Positions 54,867 through 64,000 of a stretch of 64,000 bases of DNA are shown here, piece after piece. Each line of letters opens with the position of its first letter. Position 1 is the stretch's first letter. The translations under genes and the position numbers were made by a program. The notes beneath the pieces are model-generated. The model saw nothing but the letters and a program-made list of their open reading frames with translations. It did no database searches and was not told the DNA's origin. The DNA comes from Azospira sp. I13 (GTDB lineage: Bacteria > Pseudomonadota > Gammaproteobacteria > Burkholderiales > Rhodocyclaceae). The stretch is from the NCBI RefSeq assembly GCF_003112695.1, contig NZ_BFBP01000003.1, positions 231,227 through 295,226 on the forward strand, read 5' to 3'.

Positions 54867-55031
54867 TTCTTTCTCGCTCGCTGGGGCGGCGTTGCAGCCT
54901 GCTTGCCGTGCTACTCGCACTGTCCCACAGGGATTCCCTGGGGTCATCTGCGCAGGCTGCGCCTAGCCCCAGCTTCGCTTTGGCGTTTGCTGAAGTCTGA
55001 ATCGCCGAAAAAAACTACAATCGGGGCCGCC

Positions 55032-55561
55032 ATGGATTTCAACGCTGATCATTTCACCCTCTTCGGGCTTCCCCGGGTCTTCAATGTGGACCAGGGCATT
55101 CTCGATGTTCGCTTCCGCGAAGCCCAGGCCCAGGTGCATCCGGACAAGTTCGCCGACGCTTCCGACGCGGATCGGCGCCTTTCCATGCAATGGGCCACCC
55201 GGGTCAACGAGGCCTACCAGTCCCTGAAGAAGCCGCTGCCGCGGGCCCAGTACCTGCTGCATCTGGCGGGCCACGACGTGGGTGCCGAGAACAACACGGC
55301 CATGCCCGTGGATTTCCTCATGGAACAGATGGAATGGCGCGAAGCCGTGCAAGAAGCGCGGCAGGCCGGCCAGGTGGATGAACTGGAAGACCTGCATTTC
55401 CGTCTGCGGGACCAGATCGCCGAACGCTATGCGGAACTGGGAGCCCTGTTCGACCAGCAGGCCGACTACTCCGCGGCGGCCGACCTGACCCGCCGCCTGA
55501 TGTTCCTGGAAAAGCTGCAACACGATATTGACGAGGCCCTGGTGGCCCTGGAAGACCAATA

Positions 55562-55562
<1 letters not shown>
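55032..55562 (+). CDS. hscB: Fe-S co-chaperone HscB
   Basis: 176 residues. N-terminal J-domain with HPD (QVHPDKFAD) and the helical IscU-binding C-terminal domain. It stimulates HscA ATPase and brings IscU. The 165-bp gap after iscA contains no gene. The stop TAA shares its last A with the hscA ATG. Confidence 0.95.
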
Positions 55563-57438
<1,876 letters not shown>

Positions 57439-57442
<4 letters not shown>

Positions 57443-57780
57443 CCCAGATCATCGTCCTGCCCCATGAGGAACTATGCCCCGAGGGCGCTGTGATCGAGGC
57501 CGAGCCCGGCACCAGCATCTGCGATGTCCTGCTGCAGCACGACATCGAAATCGAGCATGCCTGTGAGAAATCTTGTGCCTGCACCACCTGCCACGTTGTC
57601 ATTCGGGAAGGCTTCAATTCCCTGGAGGCCGCCGAGGATCTGGAAGAGGACATGCTGGACAAGGCCTGGGGCTTGGAGCCTCATTCCCGCCTGTCCTGCC
57701 AGGCCATCGTCAAGACCACGCCTCTGGTGGTGGAGATTCCCAAGTACACCATCAACATGGCCAAAGAAGGCAAGCACTAG
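57439..57780 (+). CDS. fdx: [2Fe-2S] ferredoxin of the ISC system
   Basis: 113 residues, adrenodoxin-type. Cluster ligands lie in [12 protein letters not shown] and the later SRLSCQA. It supplies electrons for cluster assembly, in turn reduced by ferredoxin-NADP reductase (an fpr gene is at 10343-11116 of this window). Overlaps hscA. Confidence 0.97.
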
Positions 57781-57791
57781 AGGAGACCGCC

Positions 57792-57986
57792 ATGAAATGG
57801 ACTGACATCAACGATATCGCAATTGAACTGACTGACACCCACCCGGATGTGGACCCTACCAAGGTCAACTTCGTTGATCTGATGAACTGGGTCATGGCCC
57901 TGCCGGGGTTCAGCGACGATCCCAAGCACTGTGGCGAAAAGATTCTTGAGGCAATCCAGGGAGCATGGATTGACGAAGTTCAGTAG
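57792..57986 (+). CDS. iscX: IscX (YfhJ)
   Basis: 64 residues, acidic. MKWTDINDIAIELTDTHPDVDPTKVNFVDL and LEAIQGAWIDEV are the family signatures. It binds IscS and iron and tunes cluster assembly. It follows fdx by 11 bp with AGGAGA in between. Confidence 0.96.
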   Translation: MKWTDINDIAIELTDTHPDVDPTKVNFVDLMNWVMALPGFSDDPKHCGEKILEAIQGAWIDEVQ

Positions 57987-58037
57987 CAGCTGCCCATAAC
58001 AATCCGTATGAATCTGCTTTAGAGGGGAGTGGACGCC

Positions 58038-58370
58038 ATGCAACAACGTTTTACCGACCAGCAACTGGAGCGGATTGTCGATGAGGCGACGATTTACATG
58101 TGCGCCTGCCCAGCCCAGGTGGCCGCCTCCATCCGTGATCTTCGCGGGCTTTACCGCTATCAGCTCGATTGCCTGGAATCGCCGGACAATGAGATGCCGG
58201 TGCATCAACTGATTGCCCAATCCACCCAGCAAGCCCATGCCGAACTGGAATCCTGTCTCGACAAGGTGCTGGAGATGGAAGGCTGGGACCGGGAAACCCT
58301 GCGCATGCCGGAAGGCCTGCGCAAGAAGCGCCAGGATGCCCTGGAACAGGATTTGGGCACCCGCCTCTGA
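58038..58370 (+). CDS. Unknown 110-residue protein ending the isc operon
   Basis: 110 residues, helical, no signal peptide. A short Cys motif MCACPAQV near residue 20 and further single cysteines (LDCLES, LESCLD) stand out. GAGGGGAG precedes ATG 58038 at good spacing; a GTG nine bases upstream is the alternative. It lies 51 bp after iscX and before the shared terminator, so it is probably part of the isc transcript. I do not recognise the family. A role in Fe-S biology is suggested only by position and cysteines. Confidence 0.7.
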   Translation: MQQRFTDQQLERIVDEATIYMCACPAQVAASIRDLRGLYRYQLDCLESPDNEMPVHQLIAQSTQQAHAELESCLDKVLEMEGWDRETLRMPEGLRKKRQDALEQDLGTRL

Positions 58371-58513
58371 AACATTGTCGCGGCGTTGCTGCCGCTTTCC
58401 GCGGATCATGCGCCCGCGCCAGCTCCGGTGTGGAAGTCGCTTGGATCAGTCACGCATCTTCCCGACTTGATGCATGCTGCGCCAATGGATTTTTCCTCCA
58501 GTTTCAGGCAAAG

Positions 58514-58540
58514 AAAAAGCCGCCCTTGGGCGGCTTTTTC
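58514..58540. terminator. Bidirectional terminator between isc operon and dctA
   Basis: Stem GCCGCCC (58519-58525) / GGGCGGC (58528-58534) extended by A5/T5 arms; T tract on both strands. It ends the isc transcript and dctA. Confidence 0.92.
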
Positions 58541-58561
58541 ATGGGTAGCACAGGGTCCCGA

Positions 58562-59917
58562 TCAGGCAGCGGCCGGGGTGCTGGGTTTGACGATGGCCAG
58601 ATCGACGGCAGCCAGGGTTTGATCCGCCACTTCCTCCGGCTCGTCAGCTTCTTCCACGGTTTCACCGTTCAGCACGCGGGTCATGCGGTCCGTATTCAGG
58701 GCATTTTCCCACTTGGAGACCACCACGGTGGCCACACCGTTGCCGATCAGGTTGGTGATGGCGCGGGCTTCGGACATGAAGCGATCCACCCCCAGAAGCA
58801 GGGCCAGGCCTTCCACCGGCAGCTTGCCGCCTAGGGTGGCCAGAGTGGCTGCCAGGGTGATGAAGCCACCGCCAGTCACCGCAGCAGCACCCTTGGATGT
58901 GAGCAACAGTACGCCAAGGATGGTCAGCTGTTCGGAGAGGGTCAGGGGCACGTTCAGGGCCTGGGCGATGAAGATGGCCGCCATCGTCAGGTAGATGGAG
59001 GTGCCGTCCAGGTTGAAGGAGTAGCCGGTGGGGATGACCATGCCGACCACGGGCTTGTGGCAGCCCAGGTTTTCCAGCTTGGTCATCATGCGGGGCAGGG
59101 CGGATTCGGAGGAGGAGGTGCCCAGCACGATGAGCAGTTCTTCCTTGATGTAGGCCAGGAACTTGAGCAGGGAGAAGCCGGTGAACTTGGCGATCAGGCC
59201 CAGGATGACGAAGACGAACAGGGCACAGGTGATGTACACGTTGGCCATGAGGAAGCCCAGCTGCTTCAGGGAACCGATGCCGTACTTGCCGATAGTAAAG
59301 GCCATGGCCCCGAAGGCGCCAATCGGGGCGAAGTGCATGATCATGCCGATGACGCCGAATAGGCCGTGGGAGAACTCGTCCAGGATCTTCACCAGGGGCT
59401 GGGCCTTGGCGCCGAGACGGGAGAGGGCCAGGCCGAAAAGTACGGAGAACAGCAGCACCTGGAGGATTTCACCCTTGGCGAAGGCATCCACCACACTGTT
59501 GGGGATGATGTTCATGAGGAAATCGACGGTGCTCTGGTTGTGGGCTGCCGCGGCGTAGTTGGCGATGGCCTTGGTGTCCAGGGTCGCCGGGTCCACATTC
59601 ATGCCGGCACCGGGCTGCAGGATATTGACCACGATCAGGCCGATCGCCAGGGCCACGGTGGAGACGACTTCAAAGTACACCAGGGCTTTCAGGCCGACCC
59701 GGCCCACTTCCTTCATGTCGCCCATCTTGGCGATACCGACCACCACGGTGGAGAAGATGATCGGGGCGATCATCATTTTGATCAGCTTGATGAAGGCGTC
59801 GCCCAGGGGTTTCATGGTGGCGCCGGTCTGGGGGTAGAAGGCGCCGAGGGCGACACCCAGAACGATGGCGAACAGCACCTGAACATACAGGCGCTTGTAG
59901 AAGGGTTTGTGGGACAT
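58562..59917 (-). CDS. dctA: C4-dicarboxylate transporter DctA
   Basis: 451 residues, DAACS family sodium/proton symporter for succinate, fumarate and malate. It starts [21 protein letters not shown]. Core motifs are [13 protein letters not shown] (the re-entrant serine-rich loop) and [16 protein letters not shown], with [12 protein letters not shown] near the second hairpin. A somewhat longer acidic C-terminal tail ([13 protein letters not shown]) is present. ATG 59917 is set by homology. Divergent from dctS-dctR, which presumably activate it. Confidence 0.95.
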   Translation of the reverse strand: MSHKPFYKRLYVQVLFAIVLGVALGAFYPQTGATMKPLGDAFIKLIKMMIAPIIFSTVVVGIAKMGDMKEVGRVGLKALVYFEVVSTVALAIGLIVVNILQPGAGMNVDPATLDTKAIANYAAAAHNQSTVDFLMNIIPNSVVDAFAKGEILQVLLFSVLFGLALSRLGAKAQPLVKILDEFSHGLFGVIGMIMHFAPIGAFGAMAFTIGKYGIGSLKQLGFLMANVYITCALFVFVILGLIAKFTGFSLLKFLAYIKEELLIVLGTSSSESALPRMMTKLENLGCHKPVVGMVIPTGYSFNLDGTSIYLTMAAIFIAQALNVPLTLSEQLTILGVLLLTSKGAAAVTGGGFITLAATLATLGGKLPVEGLALLLGVDRFMSEARAITNLIGNGVATVVVSKWENALNTDRMTRVLNGETVEEADEPEEVADQTLAAVDLAIVKPSTPAAA

Positions 59918-60253
59918 GGAATCTCCGATCGGAAAAGGTGGCGCTGGCTGTCGAGCGCAAGTGGTCGGATTTCCCATATTTCCCACTCCGGCACGGCGGC
60001 TGCCACAATGGACGCGAATTCTTACGTACGTAATAGTCTTGGACCATTGTGGATATCCGACATCCTGCGCTGCTGAGCAATCGGCAGGAGGCGGTGAGTT
60101 GGCGCCGGTTTGGTGAGAAGAGGCTCCGTCCGTGGCGCGGGGCAGGGGATTGCAGTGGTTTGCCGCCGCCATGCTGGCAGGTGCGGCAAATGGGGTGAAA
60201 AGGTGATCCGTTTCAAGTAAACGGCGACCCGCCTGGGGTAACATGCCGCCCAT
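59918..60253. other. Divergent dctA / dctS control region
   Basis: 336 bp with no gene. The operator-like double inverted repeat at 60003-60052 lies 86 bp from the dctA start and 202 bp from the dctS start. No sigma-54 promoter was found, consistent with a FixJ/NarL-type rather than NtrC-type regulator. Confidence 0.5.
60003..60052. promoter_or_regulatory. Concentric double inverted repeat, candidate DctR operator
   Basis: Outer arms CCACAATGG (60003-60011) and CCATTGTGG (60044-60052) are exactly concentric with the inner 12-bp palindrome TTACGTACGTAA (60022-60033), 10 bp of spacer on each side. Total length 50 bp. It fits two dimers of a NarL/FixJ-type regulator; the DctR protein encoded at 62310 is the obvious candidate (inference). 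Confidence 0.65.
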
Positions 60254-62305
60254 ATGAGAACTTTTCCCAATGACACGGAAGCCGGTACGGCCCGGAGCGG
60301 CAAGGGCAGCCCCCTGAGTTCGCCCTTTGCCAGCCTGCACTGGCCGCGTTGGACGTTGCTGATGCCCAAGCTCGCCGTCGGCCTGCTAGTGGTGTCGCTG
60401 GTTAGCCTGCTCTGGCTGTTGCATCGCAACGACGTGGAGGAACAGCGGGATACCTTGATCGCTGACATTCTCTGGATTGAACAGAGTTTCCGCTTCCATC
60501 TTGCCGGTAATGAGGAGCTGGTCAACCAGACCGGCCTGGATATGGGTACGGCCGCCGCCGAGAGAGGCAAGCAGCGGGAGCGCAGCCCGGCCCATATCTT
60601 CAAGGTGCGGGCCCAGCATATCGTCAAGAACAATCCGGAGGTGGAGCAACTGATCTGGCTGGACGCCTCCGGCAAGGTGGTGGATGCCTACCCCAACCAG
60701 GTGTCGGACCATCAGGAGGTGGATATCTTCGGCTCCCCCGTCACCCGGGATGCCTTTGATTTTGCCCACAAGCTGGGCAAGGCTACCTATACCGATCCTT
60801 ACCAGGCAGCACCCCTGGGGGCCCAGATCGAGTTGTTTGTGCCCATTTACCATCAGGGGGAGTTTGCCGGTGCGCTGGTCACCGTCTATTCCCTGAAGTC
60901 CATGCTGACCCACCTGGTGCCCTGGTGGTTTGCTGAAAAGTATCAGCTACGCATCCTCGACGACAGCGGCAGCGTCCTCGCCAGCAAATCCAATATCCAG
61001 GGGGAGCCGGGGCTGTCCTATTCCCTGCCGTTCGATCCCCCGGGCCACGGCCTGATGCTTGAAGGCATTGCCTATCGGGGGGCAGGCAATCCGGCCCAGC
61101 TGGTGCTGGCCGGGGCCATCATCGTACTGGCCGGAGCAGTGTTCTGGAGCCTGTTTGCCATCCGCAGCCTGATCCGCAAGCGCCTGGCGGCTGAGCAGGC
61201 CCTGCGGGATGAACATGCCTTTCGACAGGCCATGGAGGATTCCATGATCATCGGCATGCGGGCGCGGGACATGGAAGGGCGCATCACCTACGTCAACCCT
61301 GCCTTCTGCCGCATGTGCGGCTATGCCGCTGAAGAACTGGTGGGGCGTTTGCCGCCCTTGCCCTATTGGGACCCCAATAGTCTGGATACCCACGAAGAGC
61401 AAAATGCCTTGGTACTTACCGGCCACGCACCTAACGAAGGTTTTGAGGCGGGCATCCGTCATCGGGATGGCCATACGGTGCACACCATGGTCTACGCCAC
61501 TCCCCTGATCGATGCTGCCGGGCGCCAGACCGGCTGGATCAGTTCTGTAGTGGATATTTCCGAACGCAAAAAGGCCCAGGCCTTGCAGCGACAGCAGCAG
61601 GAAAAACTGGAATTGACGGCACGTCTGGTGACCATGGGGGAAATGGCCTCCACCCTGGCTCACGAACTGAACCAGCCGCTTTCTGCCATTGCCAGTTACA
61701 CCACGGGCTGCCTGAATCGTCTCGAATCCGGCGCCTACTCCAGTGATGAGCTGTCCGGCGCCCTGCAGAAGCTGGCTTTGCAGGCCCAGCGGGCGGGACG
61801 CATCATCCGGCGGGTGCATGATTTTGTCCGCCGCCGAGAGCCCCAGCGGGTGATTTGCCAGCTCTATGACGTCATTGACGACAGTATTGCCTTCGTCGAA
61901 CCCCTGGCCCGCAAGCAGCAGGTGCAGGTCTTGCGACTGCTGCCACCCCATTTGCCGAAACTGCTGGCCGACCCGGTGCTGTTGGGCCAGGTCATGATCA
62001 ATCTGATGCGCAACGGCATCGATGCCATGGCGGCCACCCCGGTGGAGCGCCGGCAATTGATCGTCGAAGCCCAGGTGCTGGAAGGGCAGGTCGAAGTCTG
62101 CATTGCCGACCGGGGCTGCGGCATTGGGCCGGAAGTGGCGGAAAAGCTGTTTTCCCCTTTTTTTACCACCAAGACGGAAGGCATGGGCATGGGGCTCAAC
62201 ATATGCCGATCCGTCATAGAATTCCACGGGGGGCGCCTCTGGTTCGAGCCGGGGGCGGAAGGCGGAACCGTGTTCATCTTTACTTTGCCGCTGGATTGGG
62301 AGTGA
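60254..62305 (+). CDS. dctS: C4-dicarboxylate sensor histidine kinase DctS
   Basis: 683 residues. Membrane helix about 38-58, periplasmic Cache-like sensor domain about 60-275, second helix about 280-302, PAS about 330-450, dimerisation helix with His in [17 protein letters not shown] and ATPase domain ([35 protein letters not shown]). Architecture and partner match DctS of Rhodobacter rather than the NtrB-like DctB. It overlaps nothing but is 4 bp from dctR. Confidence 0.88.
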   Translation: MRTFPNDTEAGTARSGKGSPLSSPFASLHWPRWTLLMPKLAVGLLVVSLVSLLWLLHRNDVEEQRDTLIADILWIEQSFRFHLAGNEELVNQTGLDMGTAAAERGKQRERSPAHIFKVRAQHIVKNNPEVEQLIWLDASGKVVDAYPNQVSDHQEVDIFGSPVTRDAFDFAHKLGKATYTDPYQAAPLGAQIELFVPIYHQGEFAGALVTVYSLKSMLTHLVPWWFAEKYQLRILDDSGSVLASKSNIQGEPGLSYSLPFDPPGHGLMLEGIAYRGAGNPAQLVLAGAIIVLAGAVFWSLFAIRSLIRKRLAAEQALRDEHAFRQAMEDSMIIGMRARDMEGRITYVNPAFCRMCGYAAEELVGRLPPLPYWDPNSLDTHEEQNALVLTGHAPNEGFEAGIRHRDGHTVHTMVYATPLIDAAGRQTGWISSVVDISERKKAQALQRQQQEKLELTARLVTMGEMASTLAHELNQPLSAIASYTTGCLNRLESGAYSSDELSGALQKLALQAQRAGRIIRRVHDFVRRREPQRVICQLYDVIDDSIAFVEPLARKQQVQVLRLLPPHLPKLLADPVLLGQVMINLMRNGIDAMAATPVERRQLIVEAQVLEGQVEVCIADRGCGIGPEVAEKLFSPFFTTKTEGMGMGLNICRSVIEFHGGRLWFEPGAEGGTVFIFTLPLDWE

Positions 62306-62309
62306 TGGC

Positions 62310-62912
62310 GTGAGTGCAAAAGTCCATATCATCGACGACGACGAGGCCATCCGTGATGCCTTGTCCTGGCTGCTGCAGTCCCGGGGCGTGGAAAGCACCA
62401 CCTGGTCCAGCGCCAAGGGCTTCCTCGATGCCTGGGAGCAGGCCGAGGCGGATTTCCAGGGATGTTTGCTGTTGGATATCCGTATGGACGGCATGAGTGG
62501 CCTGGAGCTGTTCGACCTGCTGCAAGGGCGCGGGCTGGCCTTGCCGGTGATATTCCTGACGGGGCACGGCGATGTGCCCATGGCCGTCTCGGCCCTCAAG
62601 AAGGGCGCCTTCGACTTCGTGGAGAAGCCCTTCAACGACAACGAGCTGGTCAATCGGGTCATTGAAGCCATGGATACGGATGCGCGTAATCAGGCCAAGC
62701 AGGCCATCAACGCCTCGGTCCAGTCCCGTCTCAACACCCTGACCACCCGGGAGCGGCAGATCATGGATCTGATCCTGGAGGGAAAATTCAACAAGGTCAT
62801 CGCCGATGACCTGCAGATCAGCATGCGTACGGTGGAAGTGCATCGGGCCCACCTGTTCGAGAAAATGGGAGTCCGCACTGCAGTGGAACTGGCCCAGTTG
62901 CTCAAGCCCTGA
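62310..62912 (+). CDS. dctR: FixJ/NarL-family response regulator DctR
   Basis: 200 residues. Receiver domain with phosphorylation site Asp56 (LLLDIRMDG) and the LuxR-type HTH (LTTREREQIMDLI-like segment, then IADDLQISMRTVEVHRAHLFEKMGV). It starts with GTG behind GGGAGTGA. Expected to activate dctA in response to external dicarboxylates sensed by DctS. The nearby concentric inverted repeat is its probable target. Confidence 0.9.
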   Translation: MSAKVHIIDDDEAIRDALSWLLQSRGVESTTWSSAKGFLDAWEQAEADFQGCLLLDIRMDGMSGLELFDLLQGRGLALPVIFLTGHGDVPMAVSALKKGAFDFVEKPFNDNELVNRVIEAMDTDARNQAKQAINASVQSRLNTLTTRERQIMDLILEGKFNKVIADDLQISMRTVEVHRAHLFEKMGVRTAVELAQLLKP

Positions 62913-62930
62913 TTCCCTCCCGGCGGCCTG

Positions 62931-62939
62931 TGCTATGAT
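62931..62939 (+). promoter_or_regulatory. Extended -10 promoter of tRNA-Ser(UGA)
   Basis: TGC-TATGAT at 62931-62939, an extended -10, about 60 bp before the tRNA. There is no good -35 at 17 bp. Confidence 0.5.
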
Positions 62940-63000
62940 CCGCCCCCGATTCTGCTTCCCGTTGCTGTTTTCTCCTGGCCGGCGGGCAAATCGAAAGTCT

Positions 63001-63088
63001 GGAAGCGTGGGGGAGTGGTTTAACCCAGCTGTCTTGAAAACAGCCGGCTCGCAAGGGTCCGTGAGTTCGAATCTCACCGCTTCCGCCA
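63001..63088 (+). tRNA. tRNA-Ser(UGA)
   Basis: 88-nt class II tRNA. Acceptor stem GGAAGCG/CGCTTCC, anticodon loop CTTGAAA in a GCTGT/ACAGC stem (anticodon TGA), long variable arm, GTTCGAATC T arm and encoded CCA. Its 3' end faces the integrase gene and is the likely attachment site of an integrated element. Confidence 0.97.
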
Positions 63089-63098
63089 GAACACCCAG

Positions 63099-63130
63099 AA
63101 AACGGCCCTTTCCAGGGCCGTTTTCTTTTG
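63099..63130 (+). terminator. Terminator after tRNA-Ser(UGA)
   Basis: Stem AAAACGGCCCT (63099-63109) / AGGGCCGTTTT (63114-63124), loop TTCC, then CTTTTG. Confidence 0.9.
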
Positions 63131-63273
63131 CTGCTTCCTTCCGTAAGGAACATGCCGCTGGCCCACTGAAAAATTCTTCCGTCTGCGCCATGCTCCTGTA
63201 CTAGCAGGGCTTTCCCCTATTTCTCCAGAAGCTGTCTGAAGCAACGCCGTTTTTTCCGTACTACGTGAACTTG

Positions 63274-63294
63274 CCTTGCTAACTTCATGCAAGG
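63274..63294. repeat. Inverted repeat over the integrase stop codon
   Basis: CCTTGC (63274-63279) and GCAAGG (63289-63294) flank a 9-nt loop containing the integrase stop. It may be a weak terminator or a recombinase arm-site element. Confidence 0.35.
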
Positions 63295-64000
63295 AAATCA
63301 TCAAGGATTTGAACGGCCTTATGCAGCCCACCCGGGGCTAGATGCGCGTAACGCTCGGTCTGTGTAATCGACGAGTGCCCCAAGAGATCCCGCAACTCTG
63401 ACAGCGGAACCCCCTCCTGCACCAACCAGCTCGCGAAGGTATGCCGCATATCGTGAATGTGGAAATCTTCGATCCCCGCTTTTTCCAACGCCTGCCGAAA
63501 CGCAAAACCCACTTGAAGAACAGGCTTGCCATTTTTTTGTAGAAACACCCACGGCGACCCCGGAACCTTCTGATCCCTGAAATGCAACCTGGAGCGCAAC
63601 GCATCCAGCGCAGTACGATTTAGCGGTACGTAACGCCGCTTCCCATTCTTGGTGTGAATTCCCTCAAGCAAAATACGCTTTGCCGTGAAATCAACACGGC
63701 GCCACTCTAGGCGCAGCATTTCACCCCGCCGCATCCCTGTATTAAGGGCGAGCCTAATAAAGTCGTGGAGATGGATTGCGCGGCTTTCCCGGGCCACTGA
63801 CAACAACCTGGAAGCCTCTTCTCTTGTCAGCCACCGCGTACGACCTTCGGGCATCTTGAGATAGAGCCCGGAAACGGGGTTAGAAATGTTCCAGCCCCAA
63901 CGCTTGACCGCGTAGTTAATCGCGGCACTCAGAACGGATATTTCGCGGTTAATGCTTGAGTTAGACAAGCCATGCATACGGCGAAAATCAATGTAGCGGC
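63285..64000 (-). CDS. int: Tyrosine recombinase/integrase (5' part outside window)
   Basis: 238 codons are visible and the frame stays open to the window edge, so the N-terminus is missing. The core-binding domain end (SNSSINREISVLSAAINYAVKRWGW) and the complete catalytic domain are seen: Arg in NTGMRRGEML, Lys in HTKNGKRRYVPL, His-x-x-Arg in HDMRHTFASW, His in LLGHSSITQ and the nucleophile Tyr in TERYAHLAP. All catalytic residues are intact. Lower GC than the rest of the window, and location next to a tRNA 3' end, mark an integrated element extending to the right. Confidence 0.9.
   Translation of the reverse strand, partial: RYIDFRRMHGLSNSSINREISVLSAAINYAVKRWGWNISNPVSGLYLKMPEGRTRWLTREEASRLLSVARESRAIHLHDFIRLALNTGMRRGEMLRLEWRRVDFTAKRILLEGIHTKNGKRRYVPLNRTALDALRSRLHFRDQKVPGSPWVFLQKNGKPVLQVGFAFRQALEKAGIEDFHIHDMRHTFASWLVQEGVPLSELRDLLGHSSITQTERYAHLAPGGLHKAVQILDDFLA

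Overview
This 64 kb window is chromosomal DNA of a GC-rich betaproteobacterium, most likely of the Rhodocyclales (Azospira/Dechloromonas-like; this placement is inference). It rests on the gene order suhB / trmJ-cysE-iscR-iscS-iscU-iscA-hscB-hscA-fdx-iscX, a GlrK-QseG-GlrR locus, the protein sequences and the high GC at third codon positions. Almost all of it is vertically inherited core or near-core sequence. Only the last ~0.7 kb, next to a tRNA-Ser gene, looks mobile: a tyrosine recombinase with lower GC.

Layout. 0.3-6.2 kb (minus): one compact operon with an SsuA/NMT1-type ABC importer, a thioredoxin-SCO fusion and a two-subunit CoA-transferase. 6.3-8.7 kb: an EAL phosphodiesterase divergent from a soluble chemoreceptor with a CZB-like tail. 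9-11.1 kb: alanine dehydrogenase and ferredoxin-NADP reductase. 11.4-14.6 kb: a giant DUF748/AsmA-like protein. 14.9-17.7 kb: HU and a TonB-dependent receptor. 18.1-20.1 kb: two identical tRNA-Arg genes, tRNA-Ser and lysC. 20.4-23.1 kb: a small XRE protein, a BI-1 family membrane protein, ihfB and rdgC. 23.2-26.1 kb: a sensory GGDEF-EAL protein. 26.4-32.3 kb: yoaA, an uncharacterised ATP-grasp-like enzyme, then molybdenum cofactor genes mobB, moeA, moaD and moaE. 32.5-39.7 kb: small membrane proteins, a metallo-beta-lactamase-fold hydrolase, an autoregulated MerR gene with a carboxymuconolactone decarboxylase-like gene, and a LysR/dioxygenase/cytochrome b561/YceI/YceI cluster.

39.8-44.8 kb is the most informative regulatory module. 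It holds glrK-qseG-glrR followed by three glycine-zipper envelope genes. Between glrR and the first of these lie two TGTC-N10-GACA-type GlrR sites, an exact IHF consensus and a textbook sigma-54 promoter. The kinase, regulator, operators and candidate targets are therefore contiguous.

45.4-48.4 kb: a second membrane GGDEF-EAL protein. 48.5-58.4 kb: suhB, trmJ and a 10-gene iron-sulfur assembly operon with two adjacent cysteine desulfurases, three clear IscR-type boxes placed over sigma-70 promoters, and an unknown 110-residue protein at the end. 58.6-62.9 kb: dctA (minus) facing dctS-dctR (plus), separated by a concentric double inverted repeat that looks like the DctR operator. 63.0-64.0 kb: tRNA-Ser(UGA) and the integrase, cut by the window end.

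Signalling is a recurrent theme (three c-di-GMP enzymes, a chemoreceptor, two two-component systems, LysR, MerR and Rrf2 regulators). No CRISPR array, rRNA, insertion sequence or prophage structural gene was seen.
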